DNA of 64,000 nt from Arctopsyche grandis (GCF_051622035.1 NC_135365.1:22962001-23026000), one strand, 5' to 3'. Positions 1 through 12,308 are shown, numbered from the stretch's first letter. The notes: generated by a model not told the origin, from the sequence alone. Numbers and translations: made by a program.

Positions 1-821
1 AGGAACGGTAAAAAAATTAAGGTTTCGGGTGTACAGCCCTCTTAAGAATTACTAAAATGCTACAATATGTAGTCGAGCTAAATATCAATAAATTCTTACG
101 CGGTGATTACATTAAAATACTATTATGACTATTTTTTTTTTTTTTTACTATACAGCTTACGTCTATCCAATTTTATTTAATCGTGATCACGTATGTATGT
201 ACATACAAATGTACCTCCAAAGCAGTACCCCATAGAATGAATCGAAATAAAAGCTCGAATCCGTGCGATTGAAAATTCGTCAAAATTTTATGACGAGGAG
301 GTCAACACGGTACGATTATTCAGGTGTTTTCAAGCGCACCGGTGTCCCGGCCCGCCTCTAAATTCATATCAGTCCATAACGGGAACGTATGGGCCCATGA
401 TTTCCAATTTCTGTCCCGCGGCAACGGGCCATACGTTTCTATTGCGACCCGATATTTAGCCGGTGCAGATTTACCACCGCAGATCTGCATCCACTTTGCC
501 GAATGCACCCCCCCTCCCCCGACTTTCCCACCCCTCACACACAAATGCATGTGAAATTTACCGCCACTATACCGTCGATTTATTGCATACACCCCCTTTC
601 CCCCCAGCACCAGCTTTCCCGGTTGAGAAAAGGCGAAACGAGCGTATCAATTTCCATCTACACACGATATGAACCAGTCAGTGTATGGAAATGCGGTCGA
701 AAAAGAATGGAACTGAGTAATAAAATATCGAAAGCTTTCGCATATATTGCGCTTATTTACTAATATGCGTTTATTTATTAGTTAGTAAATAAGCGCATGT
801 TTCTGAAATGCATATTTGATT
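1..821. other. gene-free left edge
   Basis: No gene was recognised. The stretch from about 300 to 720 is less AT-rich than its surroundings and contains overlapping short ORFs on both strands. These look like by-products of a C-rich tract near 505-540, not genes. A run of T lies near 125-146, and TATG/TACA motifs occur near 190-205. A short inverted repeat around 745-800 pairs copies of a sequence like AAATAAGCGCAT. Confidence 0.5.
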
Positions 822-1398
822 ACACTTTTCGACAAATGACGACTTTTTTTTTTTGGTTCAGAAACAAGATATGACTTTTCTTATAGATCTATGCCCAGTG
901 AACACGAATCTGGTAGTAAAAATGTTGATTGGCTTGAGATTCGGAAATATATGTGATTTAAAAATCGCTCGATTTTTCTATATCTTGGTGTTGTTCGGTC
1001 GATGTCTCAAAATCTGTCAATTTTCTGTTAAAAATGAATATTGAAATCTATTCATCATTCATCTTTCATTTGTAGCCAATCAACATTTGTGAGTATTGAC
1101 TCACTACGCTCGTGCGTGAAATAAAAACGTGCTCCACTAATACGAGTTTTTAGCTCGAAATTTTACCGATTTAAAATTCAGCACACTTCCAATTAACCCT
1201 TTTAAACGAAACAGTGTGGCCAAAACACTATCCCAATAAACATGTTTCAATATAAAATAGTATTAACAGTAGGAATAAATCCCAAGTGAAAATACGTACT
1301 TTTGACTTTGGATTTGAACTGGACGACTACTTAGAGAGATTTTAAAGCTGAAAAGTACTACTTCTCGTCTCTGAACCATTTTTCGTATCCAACAGTGT
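822..1398. mobile_element. TIR-bounded dispersed repeat, copy 1
   Basis: The left end reads ACACTTTTCGACAAATGACG. The right end, read on the minus strand, starts ACACTGTTGGATACG, and both ends then continue into a GGTTCAGAnAC motif after a homopolymer run. A second copy at 14558-14882 shares the left terminus and about 230 bp of body (motif CCAGTGAACACGAATCTGGT), which establishes it as a repeat. No transposase ORF is visible, so this is probably a non-autonomous DNA element. The superfamily is not identified, and there is no clear target duplication. Confidence 0.5.
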
Positions 1399-1494
1399 TA
1401 TTCATCAAAACTATGAAATCTTTCAAATTTAAATCGCTTAGCTATATCGCAGTATTTTTAAAGTTGAGGAATTTCAGTGACGATTGAATCCTGC

Positions 1495-1620
1495 TCTTTG
1501 GAATCCTCTCCCGTCTTAAGTGGAGCTCCCCAAGGCTCAGTTTTGGCCCCATTATATTTATTATTATATTAATGATATAGTTAAAGATCTTACATCAAAA
1601 TGTTATGTTATATTTTTGTG
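1495..1620 (+). pseudogene. LINE reverse transcriptase fragment
   Basis: Translation from 1501 gives SGAPQGSVLAPL, the conserved reverse transcriptase block normally read SGVPQGSVLGPLLF in LINEs. After one frame slip it continues into INDI-VKDLTSKCYVIF, the usual residues before the YADD/FADD active site. The active site itself is lost in AT-rich sequence. Only about 40 codons survive, with a stop and a frameshift, so this is a dead fragment. The LINE clade cannot be set from so little sequence, and it is not obviously continuous with the LINE at 3347-4828, which lies on the other strand. Confidence 0.55.
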
Positions 1621-3346
1621 GATTATATACATACATATATATGTATGTATATAATGTAGTAGTATATTCTGAAAGCCTAAATATTAAAAAAACAAGCCAA
1701 ATGTTTTTCTTAAAATTAAAGGTTTTTAAAATTCTTTTCCAATATCTTTATTTCTTTCTATATTTTTGTTTTTTTAGTTATCATTTTATTGTTCTACGAG
1801 TATTTTATATATTTTTGTATTTTCTTTTATTTCGTTATTTCTTTTTCTTGTTTATTTTATTATTGATATCTTATTTATCATTCAATTTATATATGTACGT
1901 CTAGGTCAAATCCTTTGGGCCTCCTAAAATTATGTTAAATAAATTTATATTAATATTAGACACTGATTTATCATATCGCAGTATATCGTTTATATTTTTT
2001 AGTTTTACAAATGTATTATATAGGTACAAATATGTATGTATATTTTTATGTATTATACAAAAAAGACCCATTAAATTACATATTTGTGACGTATGTAAGT
2101 ATGAAAATTACCTGTTAACTGTCAACTGGCAGAATACATATATATTCGTAGTTTTTCCTACATAAAAGTAATAAGTTTTGAAGTATATATATCGAAACTC
2201 TATTCAAAATAATTACGATTTTGCGTGTTCTATCGGTCGTTGAAAAATCTGAATAACTTATTCATACTAATATTATATAAAAACGTTGCATATTTACATG
2301 TAAACTTTTTTATGTTTATTTTAAATCTATACAAAATATGTGTGAAAAGAATATAAATTTATAATATGTATGTACATACATATGTATATTCTGCGTATAA
2401 ATAATAAAAATAAAAGTCTATGATAGAAATATTCTCACTCTTTTGCAATTTTGTTTTGAATAAGCGTTACTTTCACGTGCAACAAGTTGGCAAACGTTGA
2501 AAATAATTTGATATTTCACACGTAAATATATTAAAGTTTCAATTAGCTCACTCTGGCGAAAGTTAAATGTCGAACCGAACCGTAGTATGTTTGTACGTAC
2601 GTATGTGTTTTGTACTTCAGACGTACAAAGTTATGTATTAAACCACCGACTCAACAAAAGAAACGTTTCAAAGCTGTGTGTTCTCTTTCGCGAAACTATT
2701 TCAATTTGAATTATATTACGATTCGTGACGGTCGGGCCGGGGTGGGTCGTGTGCGAGAATTTTGACCGTGAATGCGCATCATTTCGAAAGTTATTAAATA
2801 TAATAAATCGTGCGCATAATGAAGAGTCGTATCGTGAGCGAGCGTCCATTAACCGAGAGCGGGTAAACTTTTCTCGCCAAACGTTCGAAAATTAGACTTT
2901 CAAATTGCATTTGCGTAATCTGCATAATATTCAGTTTCGGTCATCGCGTCGACAGATGCTCGTAAACTGGGGGGTGTAGACGCGGTCTAAATCGGGCCCT
3001 TCCGGGTTTGACCCCCTCTCGCCTCATTTTCCGCACACCGGAAGTGGAATTTTCCGAGCCGAAAGAACACCTACGAGGTGTGATCGTAAAATACGGCGAA
3101 CGCCCGCCGCGCCGGTGAAAAGTGACGAGACTCAATTTATGGCTATATTATTAATATTGCGATCGATTTTGGGAGTGTTGGCTTTGACGTGCAAATGGTC
3201 AGTTTTAATTGGACGTTGGCGAGATAACTCTGTTGATATGTGTATAATTAAACTAATCTACTTGCATTCAATTTTTATGGTATTCAATTTGTTGAAAAGT
3301 TCTTATGATTTTGTAATCTTTGGAAATCAAGTGACTGCATGAATAC
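1621..3346. other. gene-free spacer with a CpG-richer island
   Basis: The first 1 kb is very AT-rich with TACATA/TATGTA microsatellite motifs; its ORFs are low-complexity (F, Y, I) shadows. From about 2690 to 3140 the sequence becomes CpG-richer and lacks visible repeats, for example around 2730-2760 and 3000-3115. Such islands recur across the window and could be conserved non-coding or regulatory DNA. No splice sites or coding bias support an exon. Confidence 0.4.
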
Positions 3347-4828
3347 ATTTATTTATTTATTTATTTATTTATTTTAAACAGACCATTGTGGCATAACAGG
3401 AATTCCTAAAGCGCCACAATGGTCAAAAAATATAACACAAAAAACAAAAAAAACAAAATAACAATTAAACATAAACATAAATACATCTACATACATAAAA
3501 AATAGCATTTATAATAAAAGATAAAGTAAAAATATCAAATAAAATATAGCATAAGGAATGCCTTGCACCTACAGCCAGTTTCAATAAATATGTAAGAAAC
3601 AACTACAAATACAAAACATCCCTGTAAGGCCCAAATGGAAGAGAGTTAATCAAAATTTCACTCATAAATCACAATCAATCATGAAAACAATGATGAGCGC
3701 AGACTACCAGATAAATGGGTTAGAGTAATTTCCGACAATTTACGCTCACTAAGGTGGAAAATATCACATTCAGTCTCGGCAGCAACGATTTCATTAAGAA
3801 GTCGGATAGCTCTTGGAATAGGAGCCATTCGAAAAAGGACTGTGCGGGCAGGAGGTACAGCCAGCAAATGATGATGTCTACCACGCACATAGTGAATAGG
3901 GACATAAAGCCCCAACTGCTCCAGCAACAACGGGCATGACGTATTACCACGTAAGAGCAGGAGAACGAAACGAATTAATGAGAAGTTTCTCCGAAGTTCA
4001 AGGGAATTATACCCAAGCATGCCCAAAAGGAAAGGAGTGGGGTAGAGATATGGGTAATACCCATATTCTTTCCTATATAGGAAACGAAGAAATGCTTTTT
4101 GCACTTTCTCAATCATCAGAGAGTAATTTGCTTCATGCGGATTCCACACAATCGCATTATACTCTAGCTTACTTCTCACAAGCGAATTGAAAAGCAATCG
4201 AGAAGACAAAGGATTGGAGAATAATCTTGCATATCTCAAAACAAATCCAAGTCGACGAAAGGAAACGTCAGCGACTTTTTTGATATGGTTGTGAAAGGTG
4301 AGCTGAGGATCAAAAGTGATACCCAAATCGACAATAGATTCCACACGCTTCAACAAGACGGATCTAATGGAATATCCGTGACAATAGAGTGAATGTGCAC
4401 GTCCATAGCTCATAATTGCACATTTGTTTAAATTAAGTTCAAGGCCTAAACTAGAACTGAACTCCAAGACAGCGTTAATATCAGCTTGAAGGAGAGAGGC
4501 TTGCCTCTCATCCTTGACAGCAAAAAATAATTTAACGTCGTCAGCAAACAAGAGACATGATGCATTACATAAAACTCTAGGGAGGTTATAAATAAGAATT
4601 GTAAATAGTAATGGGCCTAAAGTGGACCCCTGAGTAACACCAGATCGAGTAAAAAATGAAGGAGATTCATAAAGACCATATCTAACAAATTGCTTCCTAT
4701 CACTAAGATAAGAAGCAAAGAGTTTAAGAAGACGCGTTGAAAAACCCACTTCAGCTAACCTGATCAAAAGAGCGTCATTATTGACTTGATCAAAGGCTTT
4801 ACGAAAGTCAAAGTAGGCTACATCAACT
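3347..4828 (-). mobile_element. 5'-truncated non-LTR retrotransposon (LINE)
   Basis: On the minus strand this carries most of a reverse transcriptase ORF, a short 3' UTR with A-rich stretches, a terminal stem-loop (3381-3424) and an ATAAATAA-type tail (3347-3375). The 5' truncation lies near 4828, where RT homology stops and AT-rich flank begins; truncation is typical of LINE insertion by target-primed reverse transcription. The RT block order and the C-terminal region resemble the Jockey/CR1 group, which is an inference from motif style. Related fragments occur at 4985-5290, 12960-13250 and 28495-28690. Confidence 0.8.
3381..3424 (-). repeat. LINE 3'-terminal stem-loop
   Basis: GACCATTGTGGC and GCCACAATGGTC form a perfect 12-bp stem around a 20-nt loop, directly before the ATAAATAA tail. 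On the element strand the loop ends CCTGTTAT. Copies at 28517-28560, 13005-13047 and 15412-15455 keep the architecture with changed arms. LINE reverse transcriptases of several clades recognise a 3'-end stem-loop, so this is a likely priming structure. Confidence 0.75.
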
Positions 4829-4890
4829 TTTATATACATATAATGTATATAAAAATCATAGATAAAGTAACAATAGCAGCAAAATTTCAA
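3679..4890 (-). pseudogene. partial LINE ORF2 reverse transcriptase
   Basis: This is an uninterrupted 403-codon reading frame. The first 20 or so residues come from AT-rich flank and are not element sequence. RT motif A is YFDFRKAFD at about residues 26-34 with the catalytic Asp at 28. SGVTQGSTLGPLLF follows at 83-96 and the FADD active-site box at 115-118, so two of the palm aspartate sites are present. The thumb and C-terminal region (SLVRSKLEYNAIVW near 240) match LINE ORF2 proteins. The endonuclease and N-terminal RT are missing because of 5' truncation, so it cannot be autonomous. Lack of stop codons in the retained part suggests a fairly recent insertion. Confidence 0.85.
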
Positions 4891-4984
4891 ACAAAAATAG
4901 AAGTAGTCACAAACAATTAAATTTGACTAGAAAAATTGGAAATGTCTTGCATCAAAAATTGTATATGTATGTACGTACAAAAAC

Positions 4985-5290
4985 CAGGCATTTATTCAAA
5001 ACATCCCCGTGAACATTGAATAAATACAATAGAGAGAAGATCAATATTCTCTCATACATTTCCGTTCAATTATGAAAATAACGATGAGTTCAAGCTACTA
5101 TCTTTTGGAATAGGAGCCATCCGATAAAGCATTGTGCGGACAGGAGGTGCAACTATCAAATTATGATGTCTAACATGCATATAATCATTAGGGATTAGGG
5201 ACTAACATGCATATAGCTGTTCTAATAACGACGGCCATGGGGTATTTCCTTTCATTGTAGAAGCTGGAGAACAGCACGAATAAAAATTTA
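4985..5290 (-). pseudogene. decayed LINE ORF2 C-terminal fragment
   Basis: This repeats the region of the neighbouring LINE around 3800-3960. Both hold a stretch starting TTGGAATAGGAGCCAT and the GTGCGG-CAGGAGGT segment encoding the APPVRT-like motif near the ORF2 C-terminus. The copy carries an internal duplication near 5170-5215 (ACATGCATATA occurs twice) and frame breaks. It is an older insertion of the same family, in the same orientation. Confidence 0.6.
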
Positions 5291-6846
5291 TTTAAAAATT
5301 TGATATGCATTATCTTTATACATATGTATGTACTTCACTTATCGTATATCTCTTATTCAAATAATTCAATATCGTATATCTATATAAAAAATAAATGTAT
5401 ATAAAAAAACCGAATGTACTGTACAAACACTGAGCGAAGCCGGGTAAATTCCATAAAAAATAAATGTATATAAAAAAAACCTGATGTACTAAAATATAAA
5501 AAATAAAATAAAAAGGCAATTTAAACAATATTTCAATATAAACAATTCAATATAGACAATATAAACTATAAATATATAAAATTTGTCGGATTTCAAGATT
5601 AGGATTTCAATCAAAAAAATTTCAAGAAAAATATATAAAACGTCAAACTTATACCAAGAGGCTTGTAATATTTTTTTTGATATTAAAATCTTGATTGCAT
5701 TCACTTTTTTTAATTTTCCATAAATCTCTCGCAACGAATGGACCGAAAACTTGAAAATTCAGAAGGTTCATATTAAAGGCATATTGTGAAACTTATGACC
5801 GTAATCCATTTCAATTACTAGTGCAATTGAAATGGGTTTTTATTTTTAGAAAAGAGGATGAAAAAATGTAATTTTAAACTAATGATTGAATCGTCTGTAA
5901 GCTTGGTCATAGAACTATAGAATTTTAGAAGTACATACATAGTTTGTTAGTAGTAATGACCGATGAAATATCGCTGTACATTCACATCCAACAGTATGGT
6001 GATGGCTAATATGTACATATGTATGTACATATGTATTAGCGGTCTTGACAAAAAATGTCGTTTTAAAAAATGGAATGAATCCGAAATTATCATTGTATAT
6101 ATTGTCATGTTCCAAAACGCAGTTTATATATTTTTTTAAATTACTTGGTTAACATACCAAGATTTCTCTATTATCATAAAACATTACATTTATATTATTT
6201 GTAGATATATTCGAAAAATGCAGATTTAATTATGGAACGATGATGAATTTATAATGAGATACGTAGAACTTTGTTTCACTAATTAACTTTGGTTCACTTT
6301 GTTCTGCTGCTGTGCTGACCGTGACTTGCGGGGTCGATATTAATGACTACCACTCTCGGAGTCTCGATTGTTTTGACTAACGTATGTGATCGAATCGTGA
6401 TCTATATAAATGATTTTTATCTTTTGGGTCGGGCCAAGTCCGGCACTCTTGTCTTATTTATCTATCCCTTTACAGGAATTTTAATGGACTTGTTACTCAC
6501 GTATATGAATGTGAGAAAGTGAATTTGATTATTGTGGGAACTGCATTGATAAGTAAGGTACATAACATTATGTATGTTGCAATTATATATGTATGTATGC
6601 AGTGGTGTAGTCGGGCCAGGTCGCAGCCCTGGTACTTCTATTTGACCCAGGTCGCCGCCCTGGCACTTTAATTGATATAAACATTGTTTTTCGATTACAA
6701 TTAAAAAATATTTTGACTAAAATTTCATATAAAATGTTGTATTACAAATATTGTTAGCAGACTCTCGTTCTAATATTCGATGACCACAATCGAATAGTAA
6801 TCTGAGCACATTCAAAACTTAAAAGACGTGTAATGAAATTTATGAA
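5291..6846. other. gene-free AT-rich spacer
   Basis: No gene was recognised. A direct repeat of about 40 bp (5382-5420 and 5453-5491) flanks a short segment containing CTGAGCGAAGCCGGGT. That motif is the reverse of the terminal motif of the repeat family at 22675 and 38287, so it is probably a fragment of it. At 6601-6665 a CAGTGGTGTAGTCGGG motif resembles a DNA-transposon end, but no partner end was found. The remainder is AT-rich with TACATA microsatellite motifs. Confidence 0.4.
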
Positions 6847-7361
6847 ACCAGCGGCGTGGTCTAGTGGTAAGTGTTGTATTCTCTCGTGCTAGAGGTGCCG
6901 ATTTCGCTTCACACTGGAGTCTCGTTGCTGGCCAGACCTTAGTTTGTCGAGGTCGGTCGTTTCATATCGGAATTTGTCAATTTTTCTGATTTGAAACGAT
7001 TCCTGTAAAATTGACTTTCTTATCCAATTTTCTATTGCGAAAAACCTAGAGATATTATTATCTCTTAGGTTTCGCCTGATTTTCTCCATAGATGTCTCTA
7101 TGGATGATTGTTGAAATATATGTAAATATTTCGTATTGTTACAAAAAATTAATAATGTTATAATTCGTATTTGTTTACGACGTTTATATTAGTGTCTGAC
7201 CATAGATGTCAGATGTTATTTCGATTTGTTTGTATGTTGATTTGTACATATTTATAGTAATATATGTATTGTATGATGTATCGATTCTAAATCTGTTTGG
7301 CACATTCACCGCTTTGGAGCGATCTGTAATCGATCGAAAAATGAAAATAAAATAAAAATTA
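6847..7361 (+). mobile_element. tRNA-derived SINE, head type B, hairpin tail
   Basis: The 5' head has an RNA polymerase III A-box-like stretch (TGGTCTAGTGGT at 6857-6868) in a tRNA-like context starting GCGGCGTGG. The core, about 6930-7010, includes TTTGTCAATTTTTCTGATTT and matches the cores of the copies at 34235, 45489 and 57618. The 3' end has CGCTTTGGAGCG (7310-7321), a small stem-loop followed by CTGTAA, then a tail of AAAATAAAATAAAAAT. The overlapping minus-strand ORF at 6889-7089 is not a gene. A tRNA gene is excluded by the poor B-box and the SINE-like body. Confidence 0.7.
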
Positions 7362-9189
7362 TTGGCTTTTGTTTTTATCTAAAGCCACTCAAAACTTTGA
7401 AAGAAAACATTCTTTAAACTATTGACTATACGTACTTGAGGATAGATACGATGTGGAAACTCAGCTTAAATGAATAGTAATCTCTAAATTCACATGTTAA
7501 AATTTGATAGTTTTTGATATATGTATTATATGTACATGTTTTTAGCATTGCTAAAAGCAAATGTTGCTGTTGACACACAAACACGGGTTTTGCAAAATCA
7601 AATATGTTGAAGAGGATGCATTATGGAAGATTTTATAAAATATAAAAAAATACATTATAATTTCAACAAGAACGAATATTTGTTAATTATTATTTGATTT
7701 CTTTATAAATATTTGAACTATCAATATTACGATACAACTTTTTTTTTAGTAAGGAAAAAAGCGCGGGGGAGGGTGGTAAAAATTAAATATTGACCTGGTT
7801 CTTTTTTATTTAGCACTACATCACTATGTATGTATGTATGTATATAAGTACCAATATACGTAGTTGAATAGTGTAAGTTAAGCGGGGAAATTCACTGTGT
7901 CTCGGTTTATTTTGAAATGGAATAGTAACATTATCAGAATAATTTGCGTTCGCCGTATATTTGATCACATCCCGTATGTACATACATACGTCTGTATGTT
8001 CGCTTTTCACCTCTAAAGTATCACATAGATATGGATGTAAAAATGTACATACAAACATACGTGTTCGTAATAGAGAAAGGAGCCAGTGCCGTCAACGATG
8101 ACGTGACAACGCCAAGAGTTCGGACTACCCGAAAGGGAGCATATAAAATAATATAACCTAATCTTTCGAAAGCCGGGAGCTTTTATCCTCGGCGTTGAAG
8201 TCCCACGGGACGTCTTCGGCGTGTCCAGCAAATGGGGAAGGCTTTAATGTGCCGTGTGTGTGTGACCGAATATGAGCTTTCGCGAGAGCTTTTTTATGCG
8301 GTACGTGCACTTTCCGTGTTCGTTTGTCGCGTAAGAAAAGCGCGCGGTGTTTCCCCCCCCCCCTCCCTCCTCCCCCCACCGACTTTTCCGGCTTTGATGA
8401 CGCTTTTATGAGGATAACTGAATCGGGTTAGTTCACGTGTTTTCTTATTCGCGTAATGTACTTGCGTACATGTGCTTTTCTAGTGTGAACTTTTCATGCG
8501 ACTTTTCCGTTGGGATTGCGTATGTACATATATTTCAGTATTTTAATACATATGTGACTTTTTTGTTTATTATTATTTATAGTGTTGGTGGTTTTATTGA
8601 ATTTAAATAAAAATATGATACACTCGTATGCATCGGTTATGTCTACATACATATGTATGTATTATAGTTAATACGGTTTTTTTGAGATGTATAAGTTGAT
8701 TGATGAAATGTTTTCGATTTGCTCTGTTGATAGGTTTGTAGTTTTTATATTTATTTATTTTATGATTGTCAAGTATTAATATATTTTTGTAAGTGAAATG
8801 TGGATATATGTATGTAATATGTTTCAAATGTGGTATTTTCAAGTTTTTGAAGTTTAAAGCCGTTTGAATAGAAACACATTCGTATATATTATTCTGTCAA
8901 AACTAGTAATAGAATGTCAAAAATGAATTGAAATATATTTCGTTCTATATTTGTATGTATCTGGAAAGGTATAATAAAATAAAATTAATAATTACGGATA
9001 TATTTATTATAATCGTTTTATCATTATGATAATACATAATTACTCAGTGAAATTTATTGCACAGAATGTTTCTACCATAAAAACGATTACAAAGTGATTT
9101 CAACACGTGAATGAAAAACTATAGCATAATTATTATCAATAATATTAAGATATTAATTTATATAGTGGGAATTTTAAAAGTACACGGTT
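7362..9189. other. gene-free spacer downstream of the first receptor
   Basis: AT-rich with many TATG/TACA motifs (for example 7826-7845, 7975-8000 and 8645-8662). About 8080-8460 is CpG-richer and includes a pyrimidine tract (8350-8378). Short ORFs there on the minus strand show no domain or codon bias. No repeat family was recognised in 8470-9189. Confidence 0.4.
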
Positions 9190-9195
9190 TTTATT
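9190..9195 (-). terminator. possible polyadenylation signal
   Basis: AATAAA on the minus strand, about 107 nt past the stop codon of the receptor gene at 9302. The spacing fits a short 3' UTR, but such hexamers are common in AT-rich DNA. Confidence 0.35.
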
Positions 9196-9301
9196 TCGGA
9201 TTGGTAAAAGTAAGCCATACATTCCCCACAATTAAATTGGGCTTTAACAATTGAAATATATAATATACGAAGGTACATAAAAATATTGGAATGTATGTAT
9301 G

Positions 9302-11383
9302 TTAATTGACGTAACTAAATTTTCTGGAATTGGATGTGTCTATTTCTATTTCATTTTCAATAACATTCTCGACAATTTCTTTACTTTGTTTTTCCACATT
9401 GATGACACTTTTAGGGTACTTTTCCGGCATAATTTTATTTTTGATCTTTAAAAAGATTGGTCGAATTTTATATGACGAAAAACACTGATTCAAAAAGACG
9501 AATTTCATTTGTTTGCGAGCCGTGACGACCTCCATCAGGAAAACGAGAGTGCTGAGTCCCCAGAAGAAGAAGAGCAAATTGAAGACGCCTATCAAATTGT
9601 TCATACCCAAAACGCGATATCCTCCTGACCTCTTCTCCTTAACGGGCTTCTTTAAGACATCAGACGACCATTTGAAGACCAAGCCGCTCTCGAAGATTCT
9701 TTTCAGGATGACTTGAAGCTGCTCCAGATACGGATACTGTTTCCACGTCATTAACGACGGATTGTACGTCCTAAAAACGTTACGACGTAGACAATACATG
9801 TTCGGCAAGGACGAGTTCTTTTCGTAATTTTCGTAATAATCAATGTATCGGAGGGGAGCCAGAATCGCGAAATCTTGCTTAATTACAACTCTTTCAATGC
9901 ACGGTTTGATTGGAGCGCAGATCATGTATTTGCAACGAAATTCAAACTCCTCTTTGATGCTAATATCGAAGCTGCTGACGTGCAGGGCGTGTCCTCCTAT
10001 TTTCAGAGATGACACGACTTCTGTGGAGGTGTCTATTTGTTTCTCTAATCTCGGCTGTATCAGGGAGCTTTGCGAAGAGCTTTGAACTATCACATTTGTC
10101 ACTAAGGCAGCCATCAGCCATCCCGTCAAAACCATACGAAACGAAAGTTCTCTGGGAAAAATTCTGGCGACGCACCCAGCGAGCATTGCAAACACGACAA
10201 AAAAGTAAATGAGGGGACTCTGTATATGGAATTTATCATCACGCACCTCGAACAGAACCACGAAGCCACTTACCATAAGTGTCATTAGAACGATGACGAT
10301 CCACGCTTCGAATCTGAATATAAATATGAGATTTAAGAGGTATCCTATGGAACCGGATTTGGGAATGCACCATGTTATCCTCTCTTGAAAGTCATATCTG
10401 AGCGCCTCTACGGAAGATTGCACGTCTATAAACAGTCCTGGGAATATATTTCCGGCTATTATGTCGACATCTTCGTTATCCATCATTTCGCGTATCCTTT
10501 CCAGTTGATCTCCAGAGCTGTAATTTCCCAGTAATGTTATCACCAGTGTAGCGTTGGACAGTTGTGCCATGACTCGCAGCAGTTGTATCTCGATGCCTTT
10601 TTCGAAGAATTTGGTGTTGTTCTCAATTCTAGGTGCCAGTACGTACGGCTCTGAAACTATCACGGCGGCTCTGATGGGGCAGTGGTTGAAATTTTTCGGA
10701 ATTTTTTGCTGGGGAGGATTCAACTGCTCTAAATTTTTGTCTTTGCAATAATCCAATCTGTACAATTGAGTGCATTTCACCCCACACGTTCCATTGAAGT
10801 ACGGCAACCACGTAACGGACTTGGCTTCTTTGGTGACATCGTTGACTGTTATTATGAAGGCGTTCATGATCCTATGCTTTCGTAGTTCGTTGAAAATTCC
10901 AATTAACGCATCGTCATCGATGTCGTCCTCTCTCAAAACTATGAAGAATATACCTTGAGGATTCCATCCGGGAAGTTTTTTCATGTTCGAGAGGTCTTGG
11001 ATGATGTCGAGCGGATATCTTATCAGCACTATGTACGCTGAAACCTCATCACTGTCCTCTTTCGCCTGGGTCTTAAGATTCTCTCTGTTCTTTGAAAGAA
11101 TCGTGTACTTCTGTTGGAGGTGAAGAGTTTTCAGCATCATGAGTTGTATGTACGGCATCGAAGAAGACGTTTTTAGGTAAATTGTGTCGCCCGTTTTCAA
11201 CTTCAATTTTCCGAGGCCAAAGTACTTTTTCATCATGTCCATCACACATTGTGCTCTTCTGTTATCGTCTTGAGTGTCGAGCTGTTTTAGTATGATGTCT
11301 CTGCCGTATCCGTAATAGCCGTAGGATGCGACGAATGCAATTACAGATGAAAACGAGAGCAGAATGTAGAGGGCGAATTTCAT
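9302..11383 (-). CDS. divergent ionotropic receptor (IR), single exon
   Basis: Probable chemosensory ligand-gated cation channel subunit, 693 aa from the ATG at 11383. The open frame extends 13 codons upstream only through a GTG, so the ATG is the start; it begins MKFALYILLSF, a signal peptide. The extracellular N-terminal part has WNP near residue 140, a CGVKC pair at 200-204 and SEPYVLAP near 244-251, where the S1 half of the ligand-binding domain begins. M1 spans about 361-378, the pore loop 390-405, and M2 415-434 followed by SSLIQP. The S2 half follows, and M3 is near 594-618. The order N-terminal domain, S1, M1, pore, M2, S2, M3 and the length fit insect IRs. The canonical glutamate-binding residues are not evident, as in divergent IRs. 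It is paralogous to the gene at 16851-18863 in the same orientation. Ligand and expression are unknown. Confidence 0.9.
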   Translation of the reverse strand: MKFALYILLSFSSVIAFVASYGYYGYGRDIILKQLDTQDDNRRAQCVMDMMKKYFGLGKLKLKTGDTIYLKTSSSMPYIQLMMLKTLHLQQKYTILSKNRENLKTQAKEDSDEVSAYIVLIRYPLDIIQDLSNMKKLPGWNPQGIFFIVLREDDIDDDALIGIFNELRKHRIMNAFIITVNDVTKEAKSVTWLPYFNGTCGVKCTQLYRLDYCKDKNLEQLNPPQQKIPKNFNHCPIRAAVIVSEPYVLAPRIENNTKFFEKGIEIQLLRVMAQLSNATLVITLLGNYSSGDQLERIREMMDNEDVDIIAGNIFPGLFIDVQSSVEALRYDFQERITWCIPKSGSIGYLLNLIFIFRFEAWIVIVLMTLMVSGFVVLFEVRDDKFHIQSPLIYFFVVFAMLAGCVARIFPRELSFRMVLTGWLMAALVTNVIVQSSSQSSLIQPRLEKQIDTSTEVVSSLKIGGHALHVSSFDISIKEEFEFRCKYMICAPIKPCIERVVIKQDFAILAPLRYIDYYENYEKNSSLPNMYCLRRNVFRTYNPSLMTWKQYPYLEQLQVILKRIFESGLVFKWSSDVLKKPVKEKRSGGYRVLGMNNLIGVFNLLFFFWGLSTLVFLMEVVTARKQMKFVFLNQCFSSYKIRPIFLKIKNKIMPEKYPKSVINVEKQSKEIVENVIENEIEIDTSNSRKFSYVN

Positions 11384-11454
11384 TTTCACCGTTTGATTGA
11401 TGTGTGCGAACGTGCGTTTCACTCGTGTGTGATCGGAAATTAAATAAAAGTGTG

Positions 11455-11462
11455 TATTTATA
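11455..11462 (-). promoter_or_regulatory. TATA box of the first IR gene
   Basis: TATAAATA on the minus strand. About 31 nt downstream is GATCACAC, an initiator-like TCA motif near 11430, the canonical TATA-to-start spacing. This predicts a 5' UTR of about 45-50 nt before the ATG at 11383. Confidence 0.55.
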
Positions 11463-12308
11463 CCGATGAAAATAATGATGATAAAAAAATGCGATGATAA
11501 AAAAATATGTAAATATGCGTTCCTAAGTGATATTTAATTATACTTTTACATCACGCGGTGAGGTTTCGCTGTTGGATGTTGTAGATAAAACGTACTACAT
11601 TCGAAATGAATATAAGCAATAAATTAATATTGTATGAGTTTTGCGATTTTTGATATGATTTTACACGGTATATGTATATGTATTGTTTTTTTTTTCTCGA
11701 TGTGTTTTATACTTTTTTTATATCATCATTAATTTTTTTGCTCTTTGGCTTTGTATTAAATTTTTACATATATAAAATTTGTTATTAAAAATTGCACTGT
11801 TTGATGGTATAGCGCACTTTTCGTTTAGTTCGACTATTCGCTGTCAATATACATATTATACATACATGTACTAAATTAAATAGATAATTAATGGAAAAAG
11901 CACTAAATACCCACTCGTAGAAGCTTGACCTTAGACATTATAATAACTCGATTGATTTATTGTTTATAATTTGGATGTACCGTATAATTTATTATTGTGA
12001 TGAATTATTGCTTTGATTGTTATACCTATAAAAATCAATTTTATTGGAATAATAAATTTTATTCAATAAAATATTAGCATTAAAATGTTAAAATTTAGCG
12101 TGATTTTTATCTGTTGAAAGTATCGATATCATTTCCTTTTATTGGTTCTTAAAAATAATGCTCATATTTATCGACATAGAAATGTTATTTTGTATATCGA
12201 ATAAATATGAGCAATATTTTTTAATTTTATATATTTTTTATGGACATTTAACGTTGTATGGACATTTAACGCCAAGTTGTTACACAAAGTCCAATGCATC
12301 CAAAAAGG
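11463..12308. other. AT-rich spacer upstream of the first IR
   Basis: Very AT-rich with no gene. It would hold any distal regulatory elements of the receptor, but none can be named. The motif TATGGACATTTAACG is repeated in tandem near 12239-12270. Confidence 0.4.

Noticed and set aside
6601..6665. DNA-transposon-like CAGTGGTGTAGTCGGG with CCCTGG repeats
   Set aside because: No second end or second copy in the window.
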